Source of the DNA: Paractinoplanes ferrugineus
GTDB taxonomy: Bacteria > Actinomycetota > Actinomycetes > Mycobacteriales > Micromonosporaceae
Length of the DNA stretch: 64,000 bases
NCBI RefSeq assembly: GCF_016862195.1
Contig: NZ_BOMM01000008.1
Location: 124,001 to 188,000 of the forward strand
Reading direction: 5' to 3'
Below the pieces are notes generated by a model. That model worked only from the letters and a program-made list of their open reading frames with translations. It was not told the origin of the DNA and searched no databases. Shown in pieces: positions 17,460-25,925 of this stretch. The position numbers and the translations under genes were made by a program. Numbering within the stretch: position 1 is the first letter of the stretch; every line of letters starts with the position of its first letter.

Positions 17460-18155
17460 ATGTTCTCCCGTAAGCGCGGCGGCCCGAAGCACGTACGTGC
17501 GACGGACGCGCCGCCCTCGGCAGCTCTCGAGCGCAGCCTCGCGGCCGACGACGACGGCCCGGCGCCCGAGCATGGGCCGTGGGACGAGAAGTACGCCCCC
17601 GAGGGCGTGCAGCGTCTCGACCTCGGCAGCCTCCTGATCCCCGCCATCGACGGGGTCGAAGTGCGGGTGCAGGCCAACCCCGAGGGCGGGGTCGAGCAGA
17701 TCGTGCTCGTCGACGGTGACAGCGCGCTCCAGCTCGGCGTCTTCGCGGCGCCCCGCAGTGAAGGCATCTGGGACGAGGTGCGGGCGGAGATCGCCGAGGC
17801 GATGGCCGCCGACGGTGTCTCCCCGCGCGAGGTCCGCGGGCCGTACGGAGTCGAGTTGACCGCCCGGGTCAACACCCCGGAGGGACCGGCTGACGTGCGG
17901 TTCGTGGGTGTGGACGGGCCGCGCTGGATGGTGCGGGCCCTCTACCAGGGTGCGGCGGCGTCCGATCCGGGTCGCGAGGGCGCGCTCGGCGAGGTGCTCT
18001 CCGGCCTGGTGGTCATCCGGGACGCCGAGGCTCGGCCGGTGCGTGAGGCGCTGCCGTTGCGGCTGCCCAAGGAGATGAGCGAGCAGGCGCAGGCGGCGGC
18101 CGAGGCGGAGCAGGCCGAGGCCGAGCAGTTCGGCACGAACGGCCGATCGGCCTGA
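17460..18155 (+). CDS. DUF3710 family protein
   Basis: The 231-residue protein begins MFSRKRGGPKHV and contains GPWDEKYAPEGVQRLDLGSLLIPA, EQIVLVDGDSALQLGVFAAPRSEGIWDE and VDGPRWMVRALYQG, all typical of DUF3710, a cytoplasmic actinobacterial family of unknown function consistently downstream of dut. The C-terminus is a Glu/Ala/Gln-rich helix. ATG 17460 has GGAAGG at 17446-17451; GTG 17451 is the weaker alternative. It is probably co-transcribed with dut (17-bp gap). Confidence 0.88.
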   Translation: MFSRKRGGPKHVRATDAPPSAALERSLAADDDGPAPEHGPWDEKYAPEGVQRLDLGSLLIPAIDGVEVRVQANPEGGVEQIVLVDGDSALQLGVFAAPRSEGIWDEVRAEIAEAMAADGVSPREVRGPYGVELTARVNTPEGPADVRFVGVDGPRWMVRALYQGAAASDPGREGALGEVLSGLVVIRDAEARPVREALPLRLPKEMSEQAQAAAEAEQAEAEQFGTNGRSA

Positions 18156-18162
18156 GAACCAG

Positions 18163-18184
18163 CCCGGTGACCGGGGTCACCGGG
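18163..18184. terminator. Perfect 22-bp palindrome, possible terminator
   Basis: Ten-base arms CCCGGTGACC and GGTCACCGGG flank a GG centre, 8 bases after the DUF3710 stop. As RNA it folds to an 8-bp stem with a 6-nt loop and could end the dut transcript. Its perfect symmetry also suits a protein-binding site for the next promoter. Confidence 0.5.
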
Positions 18185-18207
18185 GGCGCTTCCGGCGTAC
18201 CGTGGTT

Positions 18208-18236
18208 GGACGGCATACGCGCACACTGTGCCGTCC
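18208..18236 (+). promoter_or_regulatory. Inverted repeat upstream of OB-fold gene
   Basis: GGACGGCA (18208-18215) and TGCCGTCC (18229-18236) form 8-bp arms around a 13-nt spacer that contains CACACTGTG, 25 bp before the ATG. It is operator- or leader-hairpin-like. The spacer shares the 12-mer GCGCACACTGTG with 20778-20789. Confidence 0.4.
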
Positions 18237-18261
18237 ACCCCGGCGGGCCTAGGAGAGAATC

Positions 18262-18639
18262 ATGTCGACCGATCAACGCACCGGTCTTCGCAGGTTCTTC
18301 AAACAGTTGACCGCAACCGACTCCGAGCTCGACGCCGAGCACCTGCAGCGGGAGAGCGCCAAGTGCGGCGCCATGCCGGCGGGGCAGTGCAGCCGAGGAC
18401 AGGTCGTCTCGGTGTCCGGGCGACTGCGGACGGTGGCGTACACTCCTCGAACCAACCTGCCGACGCTTGAGGCCGACCTCTACGACGGCAGCGACGTGGT
18501 CACGCTCGTCTTCCTGGGCCGGCGCTCGATTGCCGGCATCGAACCGGGGCGGCAGCTCACCGCGCGTGGCCGGATCGCGATCCGGGACGACCGTAAGGTC
18601 ATCTACAACCCGTTCTACGAGCTGGAGGCGCCCCGGTGA
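18262..18639 (+). CDS. OB-fold nucleic-acid-binding protein
   Basis: The 125-residue protein has a helical N-terminus (LRRFFKQLTATDSELDAEHLQRE) followed by an OB-fold (about 45-120) with QVVSVSGRLRTVAYTPR, LEADLYDGSDVVTLVFLGRRSIAGIEPGRQLTARGRI and a closing KVIYNPFYEL. It belongs to a conserved actinobacterial gene set beside DUF3710 and DUF3159. It probably binds single-stranded nucleic acid or a protein partner. It overlaps the next gene by GTGA. Confidence 0.88.
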   Translation: MSTDQRTGLRRFFKQLTATDSELDAEHLQRESAKCGAMPAGQCSRGQVVSVSGRLRTVAYTPRTNLPTLEADLYDGSDVVTLVFLGRRSIAGIEPGRQLTARGRIAIRDDRKVIYNPFYELEAPR

Positions 18640-19394
18640 CACCCGGCAGCGAGCCGCGTCACGCCGCGCACGAATCCGTGGAGGAGCGGCTCGCCGAGGA
18701 GGTCGTCGAGGAGCTCGACCTGCAGAAGGTCGAGGACGAGGAGCCGCTTCCCTCGATGAGCGAGCAGATCGCCGAGCAGTTGGGCGGCGTTCGCGGGCTC
18801 ATCGAGTCGAGCCTTCCGGTGCTCGTCTTCGTCCTGCTCAACGTGTTGCTCGGCGACGCGGTGGCGGGGCTGGCGAAGGAACAGGCGCTCTACTGGGCGA
18901 TCGCCGGCTCGGTGCTCTCGGCGGTCGGCATCGGCGTCTACCGGCTGATCCGCAAGGAGCCGGTCCGGCACGCGATAAACGGGCTGTTCGGCATCGCGGT
19001 CGGCGCCTACCTGGCCTGGCGCACCGGTGACGCCAAGAACTTCTACCTGCCCGGCATCCTGCTGACCTTCGGTCAGGCCGCGGTGCTGCTGCTCTCGGTG
19101 GTCATCCGCAAACCCCTGATCGGGTACGCGTGGGGGATCATGGCGAACAAGGGACACCAGGACTGGTTCGGCAACGCCCGGCTGTTCCGTACGTTCCAGT
19201 GGCTCACCCTGGTCTGGGTGGTCTCGCTGTGCCTGCGCGCCGGCATCCAGTACTACCTGTGGGCCCTCGGCGAGGCGAACGCCCTCGGCATCGTCCGCAT
19301 CCTGATCAGCTGGCCGATCTACGCCGCCACGTTCGCCTTCACCGCCTGGGCCATCCACCGGGTGACCAGCACCCAGACGACCTCAGCCGCCTAG
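18636..19394 (+). CDS. DUF3159 family membrane protein
   Basis: The 252-residue protein has an acidic cytoplasmic N-terminus of about 50 residues, then some six hydrophobic segments. Features include GLIESSLPVLVFVLLNVLLGDAVAGL, FGIAVGAYLAWRTGDAKNFYLPGILLTF and YAWGIMANKGHQDWFGN. DUF3159 membrane proteins are actinobacterial and uncharacterised; their constant position next to the TrkA/RCK genes suggests a link to ion homeostasis, by inference. It converges on the TrkA gene with a 12-bp overlap. Confidence 0.88.
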   Translation: MTPGSEPRHAAHESVEERLAEEVVEELDLQKVEDEEPLPSMSEQIAEQLGGVRGLIESSLPVLVFVLLNVLLGDAVAGLAKEQALYWAIAGSVLSAVGIGVYRLIRKEPVRHAINGLFGIAVGAYLAWRTGDAKNFYLPGILLTFGQAAVLLLSVVIRKPLIGYAWGIMANKGHQDWFGNARLFRTFQWLTLVWVVSLCLRAGIQYYLWALGEANALGIVRILISWPIYAATFAFTAWAIHRVTSTQTTSAA

Positions 19395-20063
19395 CTCGCG
19401 CCCGGCGCTGCCGAGGATCACGGCGCGGATCTGGTCCTCCACCTCGCTGGTGCAGACGAAGATCAGCTCGTCGCCGGCCTCCAGCGGATCGTCCGGCGTC
19501 GGCACCAGGACCCGCTTGCCCCGCAGGATCGCCACCAGGGCGGCGTCCCGGGGCAGCGGCACCTCGCGCACCGGCTCACCCTCGTACGGGGCGTGCCGGG
19601 GCAGGGTGATCTCGACCAGGTTGGCCTCGCCCTGCCGGAACGTCATCAGCCGCACCAGATCGCCGACCGTGACCGCCTCCTCGACCAGGGCGGCCATCAG
19701 GCGGGGCTTGCTGACTGCCACGTCGACGCCCCACTGCTCGGTGAACAGCCACTCGTTCTCGGCCCGGTTGACTCGGGCCACCACCCGGCCCACCGCGAAC
19801 TCGGTCTTGGCGAGCAGCGACACCACCAGGTTGGCCTTGTCGTCGCCGGTGGCGGCCACCACGACGTCGCAGCCGGCCACGTCGGCCTCCTCGAGGCTGG
19901 CCAGTTCGCACGCGTCGGCGAGCACCCACTCGGCCTCGGGCACCCGCTCCGGCTTGAGCTGGCGGGGCTGGCGCTCGATCAGCATGACCCGGTGGCCGTT
20001 GCCGATCAGCTCCTGCGCGATCGACCGGCCGACGTTGCCGGCCCCGGCGATGGCGATCCGCAT
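19383..20063 (-). CDS. TrkA-family K+ uptake regulator (CeoC-like)
   Basis: The 226-residue protein is an RCK subunit. Its N-terminal Rossmann fold begins MRIAIAGAGNVGRSIAQELIGNGHRVMLIE, has the acidic E30 for NAD(H) binding and DVVVAATGDDKANLVVSLLA, and a TrkA-C domain starts around 140 (NLVEITLPRHAPYEG, GDELIFVCTSEVEDQI). It probably gates a K+ transporter. It lies downstream of the second RCK gene with a 2-bp gap, forming a CeoBC-type pair. The obvious membrane partner is the divergent KimA-like permease. Confidence 0.92.
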   Translation of the reverse strand: MRIAIAGAGNVGRSIAQELIGNGHRVMLIERQPRQLKPERVPEAEWVLADACELASLEEADVAGCDVVVAATGDDKANLVVSLLAKTEFAVGRVVARVNRAENEWLFTEQWGVDVAVSKPRLMAALVEEAVTVGDLVRLMTFRQGEANLVEITLPRHAPYEGEPVREVPLPRDAALVAILRGKRVLVPTPDDPLEAGDELIFVCTSEVEDQIRAVILGSAGRELGG

Positions 20064-20065
20064 GG

Positions 20066-20731
20066 TCAGTGCTCCCTCTGGTGCGAGCCCGAGGCGACGT
20101 CCAGGACGTCGGCGACGGTGTCGTCGGTGACCAGCATGAAGACCTGGTCGCCGTCCTGGATGACGGTGGATCCGGTGCCGAGCGTGCCCATCCCGAAACG
20201 CATCAGGTAGGCCACCCGGGAGCCGGTCTCCTCCTCCAGGGACTTGAGCGTGCGCCCCACCCAGTCGCGGTGCAAGGGCACCTCGACGATGGAGACGACG
20301 CTTGTCGGGTCGCGGAACACCTCGACCGTGCCCTCGGGCACCAGGTGCCTGTACATCCGGTCGGCGGCCCAGCGGATGGTGGCCACGGTCGGGATGCCGA
20401 GCCGCTCGTAGACCTGGGCGCGGCGGGCGTCGTAGATGCGGGCCACGACCCGGGAGACACCGAACGTCTCGCGGGCCAGCCGGGCCGAGATGATGTTGGA
20501 GTTGTCGCCGCTGGAGACGGCCGCGAACGCGTCGGCGCGCTCGATGCCGGCCAGGCGCAGGACGTCGCGGTCGAAGCCCATGCCGGTGACCGTGGTGCCG
20601 GCGAACTCGGAGCCGAGCCGCCGGAACGCTTCCGAATTCTGATCGATCACCGCGACCGAATGGCCGTGGGCCTCGAGGTTCTGGGCGAGCGTGGAGCCGA
20701 GCCGGCCACACCCCATGATCACCACGTGCAC
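20066..20731 (-). CDS. TrkA-family K+ uptake regulator (CeoB-like)
   Basis: The 221-residue RCK protein has MHVVIMGCGRLGSTLAQNLEAHGHSVAVID (nucleotide-binding Rossmann motif), DAFAAVSSGDNSNIISARLARE and RVVARIYDARRAQVYERLGI, then a TrkA-C domain (SIVEVPLHRDWVGRTLKSLE, DGDQVFMLVTDDTVADVLD). It pairs with the downstream CeoC-like gene. Divergent transcription from the permease across a 113-bp promoter region suggests co-regulation of the K+ system. Confidence 0.92.
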   Translation of the reverse strand: MHVVIMGCGRLGSTLAQNLEAHGHSVAVIDQNSEAFRRLGSEFAGTTVTGMGFDRDVLRLAGIERADAFAAVSSGDNSNIISARLARETFGVSRVVARIYDARRAQVYERLGIPTVATIRWAADRMYRHLVPEGTVEVFRDPTSVVSIVEVPLHRDWVGRTLKSLEEETGSRVAYLMRFGMGTLGTGSTVIQDGDQVFMLVTDDTVADVLDVASGSHQREH

Positions 20732-20777
20732 GTGTCGCGCCCTCCCGGATCAAAGCTCACACCGATGAGCGTGCCAT

Positions 20778-20789
20778 GCGCACACTGTG
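20778..20789. promoter_or_regulatory. 12-mer shared with the OB-fold promoter region
   Basis: GCGCACACTGTG, centred on the CACA-C-TGTG palindrome, lies between the divergent RCK and permease genes. The identical 12-mer occurs at 18219-18230 in front of the OB-fold/DUF3159 operon. Confidence 0.3.
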
Positions 20790-20844
20790 GGCGGCGCCCG
20801 GGGCGGCATACACGATGGCGGGGCCGTCCGTACGCTAAGCACTC

Positions 20845-22881
20845 GTGGCAAGTTCGACGTCCCTCGCCAAGCGGCTGCTGCTGGGCCGACCGTTCCGCTC
20901 CGACAAGCTGCAGCACACCCTGCTGCCCAAGCGGATCGCGCTGCCCGTCTTCGCCAGCGACGCGCTGTCGAGCGTGGCGTACGCGCCCGATGAGATCCTG
21001 CTGACCCTGTCGATCGCCGGGGCCGGGGCGTTCGTGATCTCCCCGTGGATCACGCTCGCCGTCGCCGTGGTGATGATCACGGTGGTCGCGAGCTACCGGC
21101 AGAACGTGCACGCCTACCCGTCCGGCGGCGGCGACTACGAGGTGGCCACGGTCAACCTCGGGCCGCGGGCCGGGCTCGGGGTGGCCAGTGCGCTGCTCGT
21201 CGACTACATCCTCACGGTGGCCGTGTCGACGTCGTCGGGCGTGAACAACCTGGGCTCGGTGGTGCCGTTCGTGGCCGACCACAAGGTGCCGTTCGCGATC
21301 GGCGCGATCGCCATCCTGACCGCCCTCAACCTGCGCGGCCTGCGTGAGTCGGGCACCGCGTTCGCCATCCCGACGTACGCCTTCATCGTGCTGATCGTCG
21401 GCATGATCGTGACCGGCCTGATCCGCGTCTTCGTACTCGGCCAGGACCTCCAGGCGCCCAGCGCCGGGCTGGTGATCACCGCCGAGGACGACCACCTGAC
21501 CAGTTTCGGGTTCGCCTATCTGCTCCTGCGGACCTTCTCCTCCGGATGTGCCGCGCTCACCGGCGTCGAGGCGATCTCCAACGGGGTGCCCGCGTTCAAG
21601 CCGCCGAAGAGCAAGAACGCCGCGACCACCCTGATGCTGCTCGGCGGCATCGCGATCGTCATGCTCGTCGGCATCGTCGTGCTGGCCCGGGTCACCCACC
21701 TGCAGTACGTCGAGGACCAGGCCACCCAGATCATCTCGGGGCCGGCCGGTTACGACCAGAAGACGGTCACCGCGCAGCTCGCCGAGACGGTCTTCGGCGC
21801 GGGGTCGGTCCTGCTCTACGCGACCGGCGCGGTCACCGCCCTGATTTTGTTCCTGGCCGCGAACACCGCCTTCAACGGCTTCCCGGTGCTCGGCTCGATC
21901 CTGGCGCAGGACCGCTGGCTGCCCCGCCAGCTGCACACCCGCGGCGACCGGCTCGCCTTCTCCAACGGCATCCTGCTGCTGGCCGTCGCCGCGATCGTGC
22001 TGGTGGTGGCGTTCCAGGCGGAGACGACCCGGCTGATCCAGCTCTACATCGTCGGCGTGTTCGTGTCGTTCACGCTCTCCCAGGAGGGCATGATCCGGCA
22101 CTGGAACCGGCTGCTGCGCACCCAGCGCGACCCGGTCCGGCGCAGCCGGATGAAGCGCTCGCGGGCGATCAACGCGTTCGGCATGTGCCTCACCGGTGCC
22201 GTGCTGATCGTGGTTCTGGTCACGAAGTTCCTGCTCGGCGCGTGGATCGCGATCGCCGCGATGCTCGTCCTCTATGTGATGATGCTCGGCATCCGCAAGC
22301 ACTACACCCGGGTGGCGCGCGAGTTGGAGCCCACCGAGGAGCGACCGATCCTGCCCAGCCGCAACCACGCGGTGGTGCTGGTCAGCAAGGTGCACCAGCC
22401 GACCCTGCGAGCCGTCGCCTATGCCCAGGCGACCCGGCCGGACACGCTGACCGCGGTCACGGTGAACGTCGACGACAAGGACACCCGCACCATCCAGACG
22501 GAGTGGGAGCGCCGGCAGATCCCGGTGCCGCTCACCGTCGTGGACTCGCCGTACCGCGAGATCACTCGGCCGATCATCGACTTCGTCAAGGGGGTCCGCC
22601 GGGGCTCTCCGCGCGACGTGGTCACGGTCTTCGTCCCGGAATATGTGGTCGGTCGCTGGTGGGAGAACCTGCTGCACAACCAGAGCGCGCTGCGGATCAA
22701 GGGGCGTCTGCTCTTCGAGCCCGGCGTGATGGTCACCAGCGTGCCCTGGCAGCTGCGCTCCAGTCAGGACCGCGATCTCGAGCGTTACGACAGCGCCCTG
22801 GCGCAGGTGCCCCGCCGGGGCCCGCGCACCCGGACCACCGAGGTGGAGCAGCCGGCCGACGACGAGGAAGCCCGCACATGA
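20845..22881 (+). CDS. APC-superfamily permease, KimA-like K+ transporter
   Basis: The 678-residue protein has about 12 hydrophobic segments in the first 480 residues (LPVFASDALSSVAYAPDEILLTLS, SYRQNVHAYPSGGGDYEVA, GVNNLGSVVPF, SGCAALTGVEAISNGVPAFKPP) and a cytoplasmic 190-residue C-terminal domain (HAVVLVSKVHQPTLRAVAYA, TVFVPEYVVGRWWENLLHNQ). This is the KimA/YdaO architecture, known in Bacillus as a high-affinity K+ importer controlled by c-di-AMP. The divergent RCK pair supports K+ over amino-acid transport, but the substrate is inferred. The stop overlaps the methyltransferase start (ATGA). Confidence 0.87.
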   Translation: MASSTSLAKRLLLGRPFRSDKLQHTLLPKRIALPVFASDALSSVAYAPDEILLTLSIAGAGAFVISPWITLAVAVVMITVVASYRQNVHAYPSGGGDYEVATVNLGPRAGLGVASALLVDYILTVAVSTSSGVNNLGSVVPFVADHKVPFAIGAIAILTALNLRGLRESGTAFAIPTYAFIVLIVGMIVTGLIRVFVLGQDLQAPSAGLVITAEDDHLTSFGFAYLLLRTFSSGCAALTGVEAISNGVPAFKPPKSKNAATTLMLLGGIAIVMLVGIVVLARVTHLQYVEDQATQIISGPAGYDQKTVTAQLAETVFGAGSVLLYATGAVTALILFLAANTAFNGFPVLGSILAQDRWLPRQLHTRGDRLAFSNGILLLAVAAIVLVVAFQAETTRLIQLYIVGVFVSFTLSQEGMIRHWNRLLRTQRDPVRRSRMKRSRAINAFGMCLTGAVLIVVLVTKFLLGAWIAIAAMLVLYVMMLGIRKHYTRVARELEPTEERPILPSRNHAVVLVSKVHQPTLRAVAYAQATRPDTLTAVTVNVDDKDTRTIQTEWERRQIPVPLTVVDSPYREITRPIIDFVKGVRRGSPRDVVTVFVPEYVVGRWWENLLHNQSALRIKGRLLFEPGVMVTSVPWQLRSSQDRDLERYDSALAQVPRRGPRTRTTEVEQPADDEEART

Positions 22882-24134
22882 TCTCCGATCCCAGTCTGGA
22901 CTTCGTCGAGGGCGAGCGGGTGGAGCTGACCGTGGGCGCCCCCGCGCACGGCGGTCACTGCGTGGCGCGCCTGGACAACCGGGTCTTCTTCGTGCGGCAC
23001 GCGCTGCCCGGCGAGCGGATCACCGCCGAGATCACCGAGCGCCACCGGGGCTACCTGCGAGCCGACGCGGTCGAGATCCTCGAGGCCGCGCCGGACCGGG
23101 TCACACCCCCGTGCCCCTACGCGCACCCGGGTGGGTGCGGCGGGTGCGACCTGCAGCACGTCGCGGGCGACGCGCAGCTGCGCTGGAAGGGCGCGGTGGT
23201 CACGGAGCTGCTCCAGCGGATGGCGGGAATTTCCCGGACCGTACGCGTGGAGCCACTGCCGGCCGACGATGTCCTGCTCGGCTGGCGCAGCCGGATCCGG
23301 TACGCGGTGGACGCGCAGGGCCGGCCCGGTCTGCTCCAGCACCGGTCCAACCAGGTGGTCCCGATCGAACGCTGCCTGATCTCGCACCCCGCCATCCAGG
23401 ATCTGGACCTGCTCGCCCGCGACTGGCCCGAGGCCGACGCCGTCGAGGTGGCCGCGACCACCGGCGGCGACGTGGCCGTGCTGATCCGCCCGACCGGCGA
23501 GGGCGCGCTCCCGACCGACGACCCGATCGACGGGGCACCGTCCGGCGGGCGGCTGCAGATCCTGGGCCCGCCCCGGGTTCTCGAGGTGGCGGCGGGCCGC
23601 GACTGGCGCGTACCGCCGGAGGGTTTCTGGCAGATCCACCCGGCCGCCGCCGACACGCTCGCCGCGACCGTCGTCGAACTTCTCCGGCCCGCCGACGGTG
23701 AGGTGGCCTGGGACCTCTACGGCGGAGCCGGCCTGTTCGCCGCGGCCGTCGCCGAGCGCACCGGGGCCCGGATGACGGTCGTCGAGTCGTCCCCGGCGGG
23801 CTGCGCCGCGGCCCGCGCCAACCTCGCCGACCGGCCCGCCGTCGAGGTCGTCGAGGCGCGGGTGGAGAACGCCCTGCAGCGCCGCCGGGTCACCGGACCG
23901 GTCGACCTGGTCGTGCTCGATCCACCGCGCTCCGGAGCGGGCGCCCAGGTGGTGCGGGCCATCGCCGGCGCCGGTCCCCGGGCGATCGCCTATGTGGCCT
24001 GCGACCCGGCCGCCCTGGCCCGCGACCTGAAGACGTTCGGCGAGCTCGGCTGGCGGCTTACCGAACTGCGGGCCTTCGACTGTTTCCCGATGACCCAGCA
24101 CGTCGAGTGCGTGGCCCTGATCGAACGCGCCTAG
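22878..24134 (+). CDS. TrmA/RlmD-family RNA (uracil-5) methyltransferase
   Basis: The 418-residue enzyme has an N-terminal TRAM domain (1-60). Four Fe-S cysteines are visible: three in PPCPYAHPGGCGGCDLQH (about 79-88) and one in PIERCLISHP (about 166). The SAM motif is WDLYGGAGLFAAAV (about 277), followed by LDPPRSGAG and the nucleophile Cys in YVACDPAALARDLKTF (about 375). It should methylate C5 of a uracil in rRNA or tRNA using SAM; the exact site cannot be told. It is coupled to the permease gene by ATGA and shares a CTAG stop overlap with the convergent ABC permease. Confidence 0.92.
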   Translation: MISDPSLDFVEGERVELTVGAPAHGGHCVARLDNRVFFVRHALPGERITAEITERHRGYLRADAVEILEAAPDRVTPPCPYAHPGGCGGCDLQHVAGDAQLRWKGAVVTELLQRMAGISRTVRVEPLPADDVLLGWRSRIRYAVDAQGRPGLLQHRSNQVVPIERCLISHPAIQDLDLLARDWPEADAVEVAATTGGDVAVLIRPTGEGALPTDDPIDGAPSGGRLQILGPPRVLEVAAGRDWRVPPEGFWQIHPAAADTLAATVVELLRPADGEVAWDLYGGAGLFAAAVAERTGARMTVVESSPAGCAAARANLADRPAVEVVEARVENALQRRRVTGPVDLVVLDPPRSGAGAQVVRAIAGAGPRAIAYVACDPAALARDLKTFGELGWRLTELRAFDCFPMTQHVECVALIERA

Positions 24135-24805
24135 GGCTCGGGGCAGCGCGGGAGGCGCAGTCGCCAGGCGAAGATCGACCAGGTGCCGCCCGCGCAGATC
24201 AGCCAGGTCAGCACGCCGTGCGCGAGGCCCCGCCAGAGGTATTCGGGGCCGGTCGCGTCGACCGCGTAGGTGCCGATCTCGCGTCCCGACCAGAACGGCA
24301 TCAGCTTGGCGACCAGCCCGGCCGGGTCGGCGAGCATCTGCACCGCGCAGATGCTGAGCAGCGCGAGCGCGCCCTCCAGCTCGCGCGGCAGCACGGCGGC
24401 GACGAGACCGCCGAGCGGGGCCGCCACGGCCGCGGTGAGCGCCATCATCAGCGCCGCCGCCGCGGGCCGGTCGAGGCCCTGGTCGACGGCTGCGAGCAGC
24501 CAGTAGGCGGCGGCCAGCGCCACCCCGCCGGCGGTCGTCGCGAGCAGCCGGCCGCCGATCACCGCGGCCGTGGACGCGCCGCTGAGCCGCAGCCGCGGGT
24601 CGACCCCGCGGGACGCGTTGACCACGAACAGGGTGAGCGTGGAGACCGCCCAGCCGATGCCGAGCGTCAGCATCCGCAGCGACTGCCCGGTCAGGTCGCG
24701 TCGCACCAGGTAGAACCACAGCGGCAGGCTGATCACCAGCACCAAAGCAGTCCGCCGCCGGCCGACCTCGCGGGCCGAGAGGGCCGCCACCACCAGCGCG
24801 GTCAC
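24131..24805 (-). CDS. ABC transporter membrane subunit
   Basis: The 224-residue protein has about six hydrophobic segments, including TALVLVISLPLWFYLV, LGIGWAVSTLTLFVV, AALMMALTAAVAAPLGGLVAAVL and HGVLTWLICAGGTWSIFAW, resembling the permease of small two-component ABC exporters. The start GTG 24805 overlaps the ATPase gene stop by GTGA. The substrate is unknown; the PadR regulator of the same operon suggests drug or small-molecule efflux. Confidence 0.82.
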   Translation of the reverse strand: MTALVVAALSAREVGRRRTALVLVISLPLWFYLVRRDLTGQSLRMLTLGIGWAVSTLTLFVVNASRGVDPRLRLSGASTAAVIGGRLLATTAGGVALAAAYWLLAAVDQGLDRPAAAALMMALTAAVAAPLGGLVAAVLPRELEGALALLSICAVQMLADPAGLVAKLMPFWSGREIGTYAVDATGPEYLWRGLAHGVLTWLICAGGTWSIFAWRLRLPRCPEP

Positions 24806-25608
24806 CGCAGTGCCCCGAGGTCGAAGACCTGGTCGACGTGCTGCAGGTCGTGCAGCAGGTGGGTGACCACCACGACCGCTCGGCCGGCCTCGCGCCAGGC
24901 CCGCACCTGGTGCCAGAAATCGAGGTAGGTGCCCTGGTCGAAGCCTTGGTAGGGCTCGTCCAGCAGCAGCAGGTCGGGCGAGTGCAGCTCGCCGAGCACC
25001 AGGTTGAGCTTCTGCCGGGTGCCGCCGGACAGGTGCTGGGTGAGCTGTTTGCGGCCGGGGCGCCAGGCCAGGCGGGCGGCCAGGTGCTCGCCGGTCGAGC
25101 GGGCGCGCCGCGGTGCCATCCCGGCGGCCGCGCCGAACAGCGTGAAGTGCTCGTCGGCGGTCAGCCAGCCGGCGGTGCCGGCGTCCTGCGGGACGAACCC
25201 GACCCGGCGGGTCCGCTGCACGCGGCCGGAACTGGGCCGGGTGAGGCCGGCGCAGATGCGCAGCAGGGTGGACTTGCCGCAACCGTTCGCGCCGACGATG
25301 GCGGCGACCTCCCCGCCCCGCACGGTCAGGTCGACCCCGTCGAACACGGTGCGGCGTCGATAGCGCTTGCCCACCCCGGTCAGGCGTAACCGAACCGGTC
25401 CGCTCGGCCCGTTCAGCGGCAGGGTTCTCGTGGTCAATTCCGAGAGCAGGTGCCGGGCGTAGAGGTGGGCCGGTCCGAACAGCGAGTCCGGGGCGGCGTC
25501 GCACTCCGCCGCCTGCTGCGCGGTCTCGTCGGCGAGTTGTCGCGCGCGACCGGGCTGCACGCCGAGCCGGCGCAACTCGTCCTCGAAGCGGACCCCCCAC
25601 GCGGTCAT
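24802..25608 (-). CDS. ABC transporter ATPase
   Basis: The 268-residue protein has an N-terminal helical extension of about 70 residues (FEDELRRLGVQPGRARQLADE) and then an ABC domain with Walker A VGANGCGKSTLL, a Q-loop near GFVPQDAG, signature HLSGGTRQKLNLVLGEL, Walker B LLLLDEPYQGFD and an H-loop VVVVTHLL. The extension looks like a tethered DUF1700/permease-type regulatory segment. It lies in a PadR-ATPase-permease operon, every junction overlapping by 4 bp. Confidence 0.92.
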   Translation of the reverse strand: MTAWGVRFEDELRRLGVQPGRARQLADETAQQAAECDAAPDSLFGPAHLYARHLLSELTTRTLPLNGPSGPVRLRLTGVGKRYRRRTVFDGVDLTVRGGEVAAIVGANGCGKSTLLRICAGLTRPSSGRVQRTRRVGFVPQDAGTAGWLTADEHFTLFGAAAGMAPRRARSTGEHLAARLAWRPGRKQLTQHLSGGTRQKLNLVLGELHSPDLLLLDEPYQGFDQGTYLDFWHQVRAWREAGRAVVVVTHLLHDLQHVDQVFDLGALR

Positions 25609-25919
25609 CGCCGGGCCCCGGCCGCCACCAGGGTGTCGACCCCGTCGCGGAACCGCTGCCAGCCGGTGACCTGGGCGGCCAGCTCGGTGCGGCCGAGGTC
25701 GGTGATCGCGTAGTACTTGCGGCGGGGGCCGGACTCGGACGGGCCCCAGCTCGGCGACGCCAGGCCCTGCTGCTCCAGGCGCAGCAGGGCCGGGTAGAGC
25801 GTGCCGCCGGGGACGTCCGCCACCCCCGCCGTGGCGAGGCGCTGGGCCAGTCCGTACCCGTAATCGGGTTTTTCTCGCAGCATCGCGAGCAGGCAGAGAT
25901 CGAGGAAGCCATGCAGCAT
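25605..25919 (-). CDS. PadR-family transcriptional regulator
   Basis: The 104-residue winged-helix protein has FLDLCLLAMLREKPDYGYGLAQRLA, the wing GTLYPALLRLEQQGLASPSW and GPRRKYYAITDLGRTELAAQ, which are the PadR hallmarks. It is the first gene of the ABC operon and presumably represses it, releasing on ligand binding. Two short palindromes lie in the 35-bp region before its start. Confidence 0.94.
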   Translation of the reverse strand: MLHGFLDLCLLAMLREKPDYGYGLAQRLATAGVADVPGGTLYPALLRLEQQGLASPSWGPSESGPRRKYYAITDLGRTELAAQVTGWQRFRDGVDTLVAAGARR

Positions 25920-25925
25920 GGCTAG

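Noticed and set aside
21546..22877. N-terminal extension of the TrmA-like methyltransferase through the permease gene
   Set aside because: Low-complexity Arg/Ala/Pro sequence in an alternative frame; the TRAM domain and ATGA overlap start at 22878.
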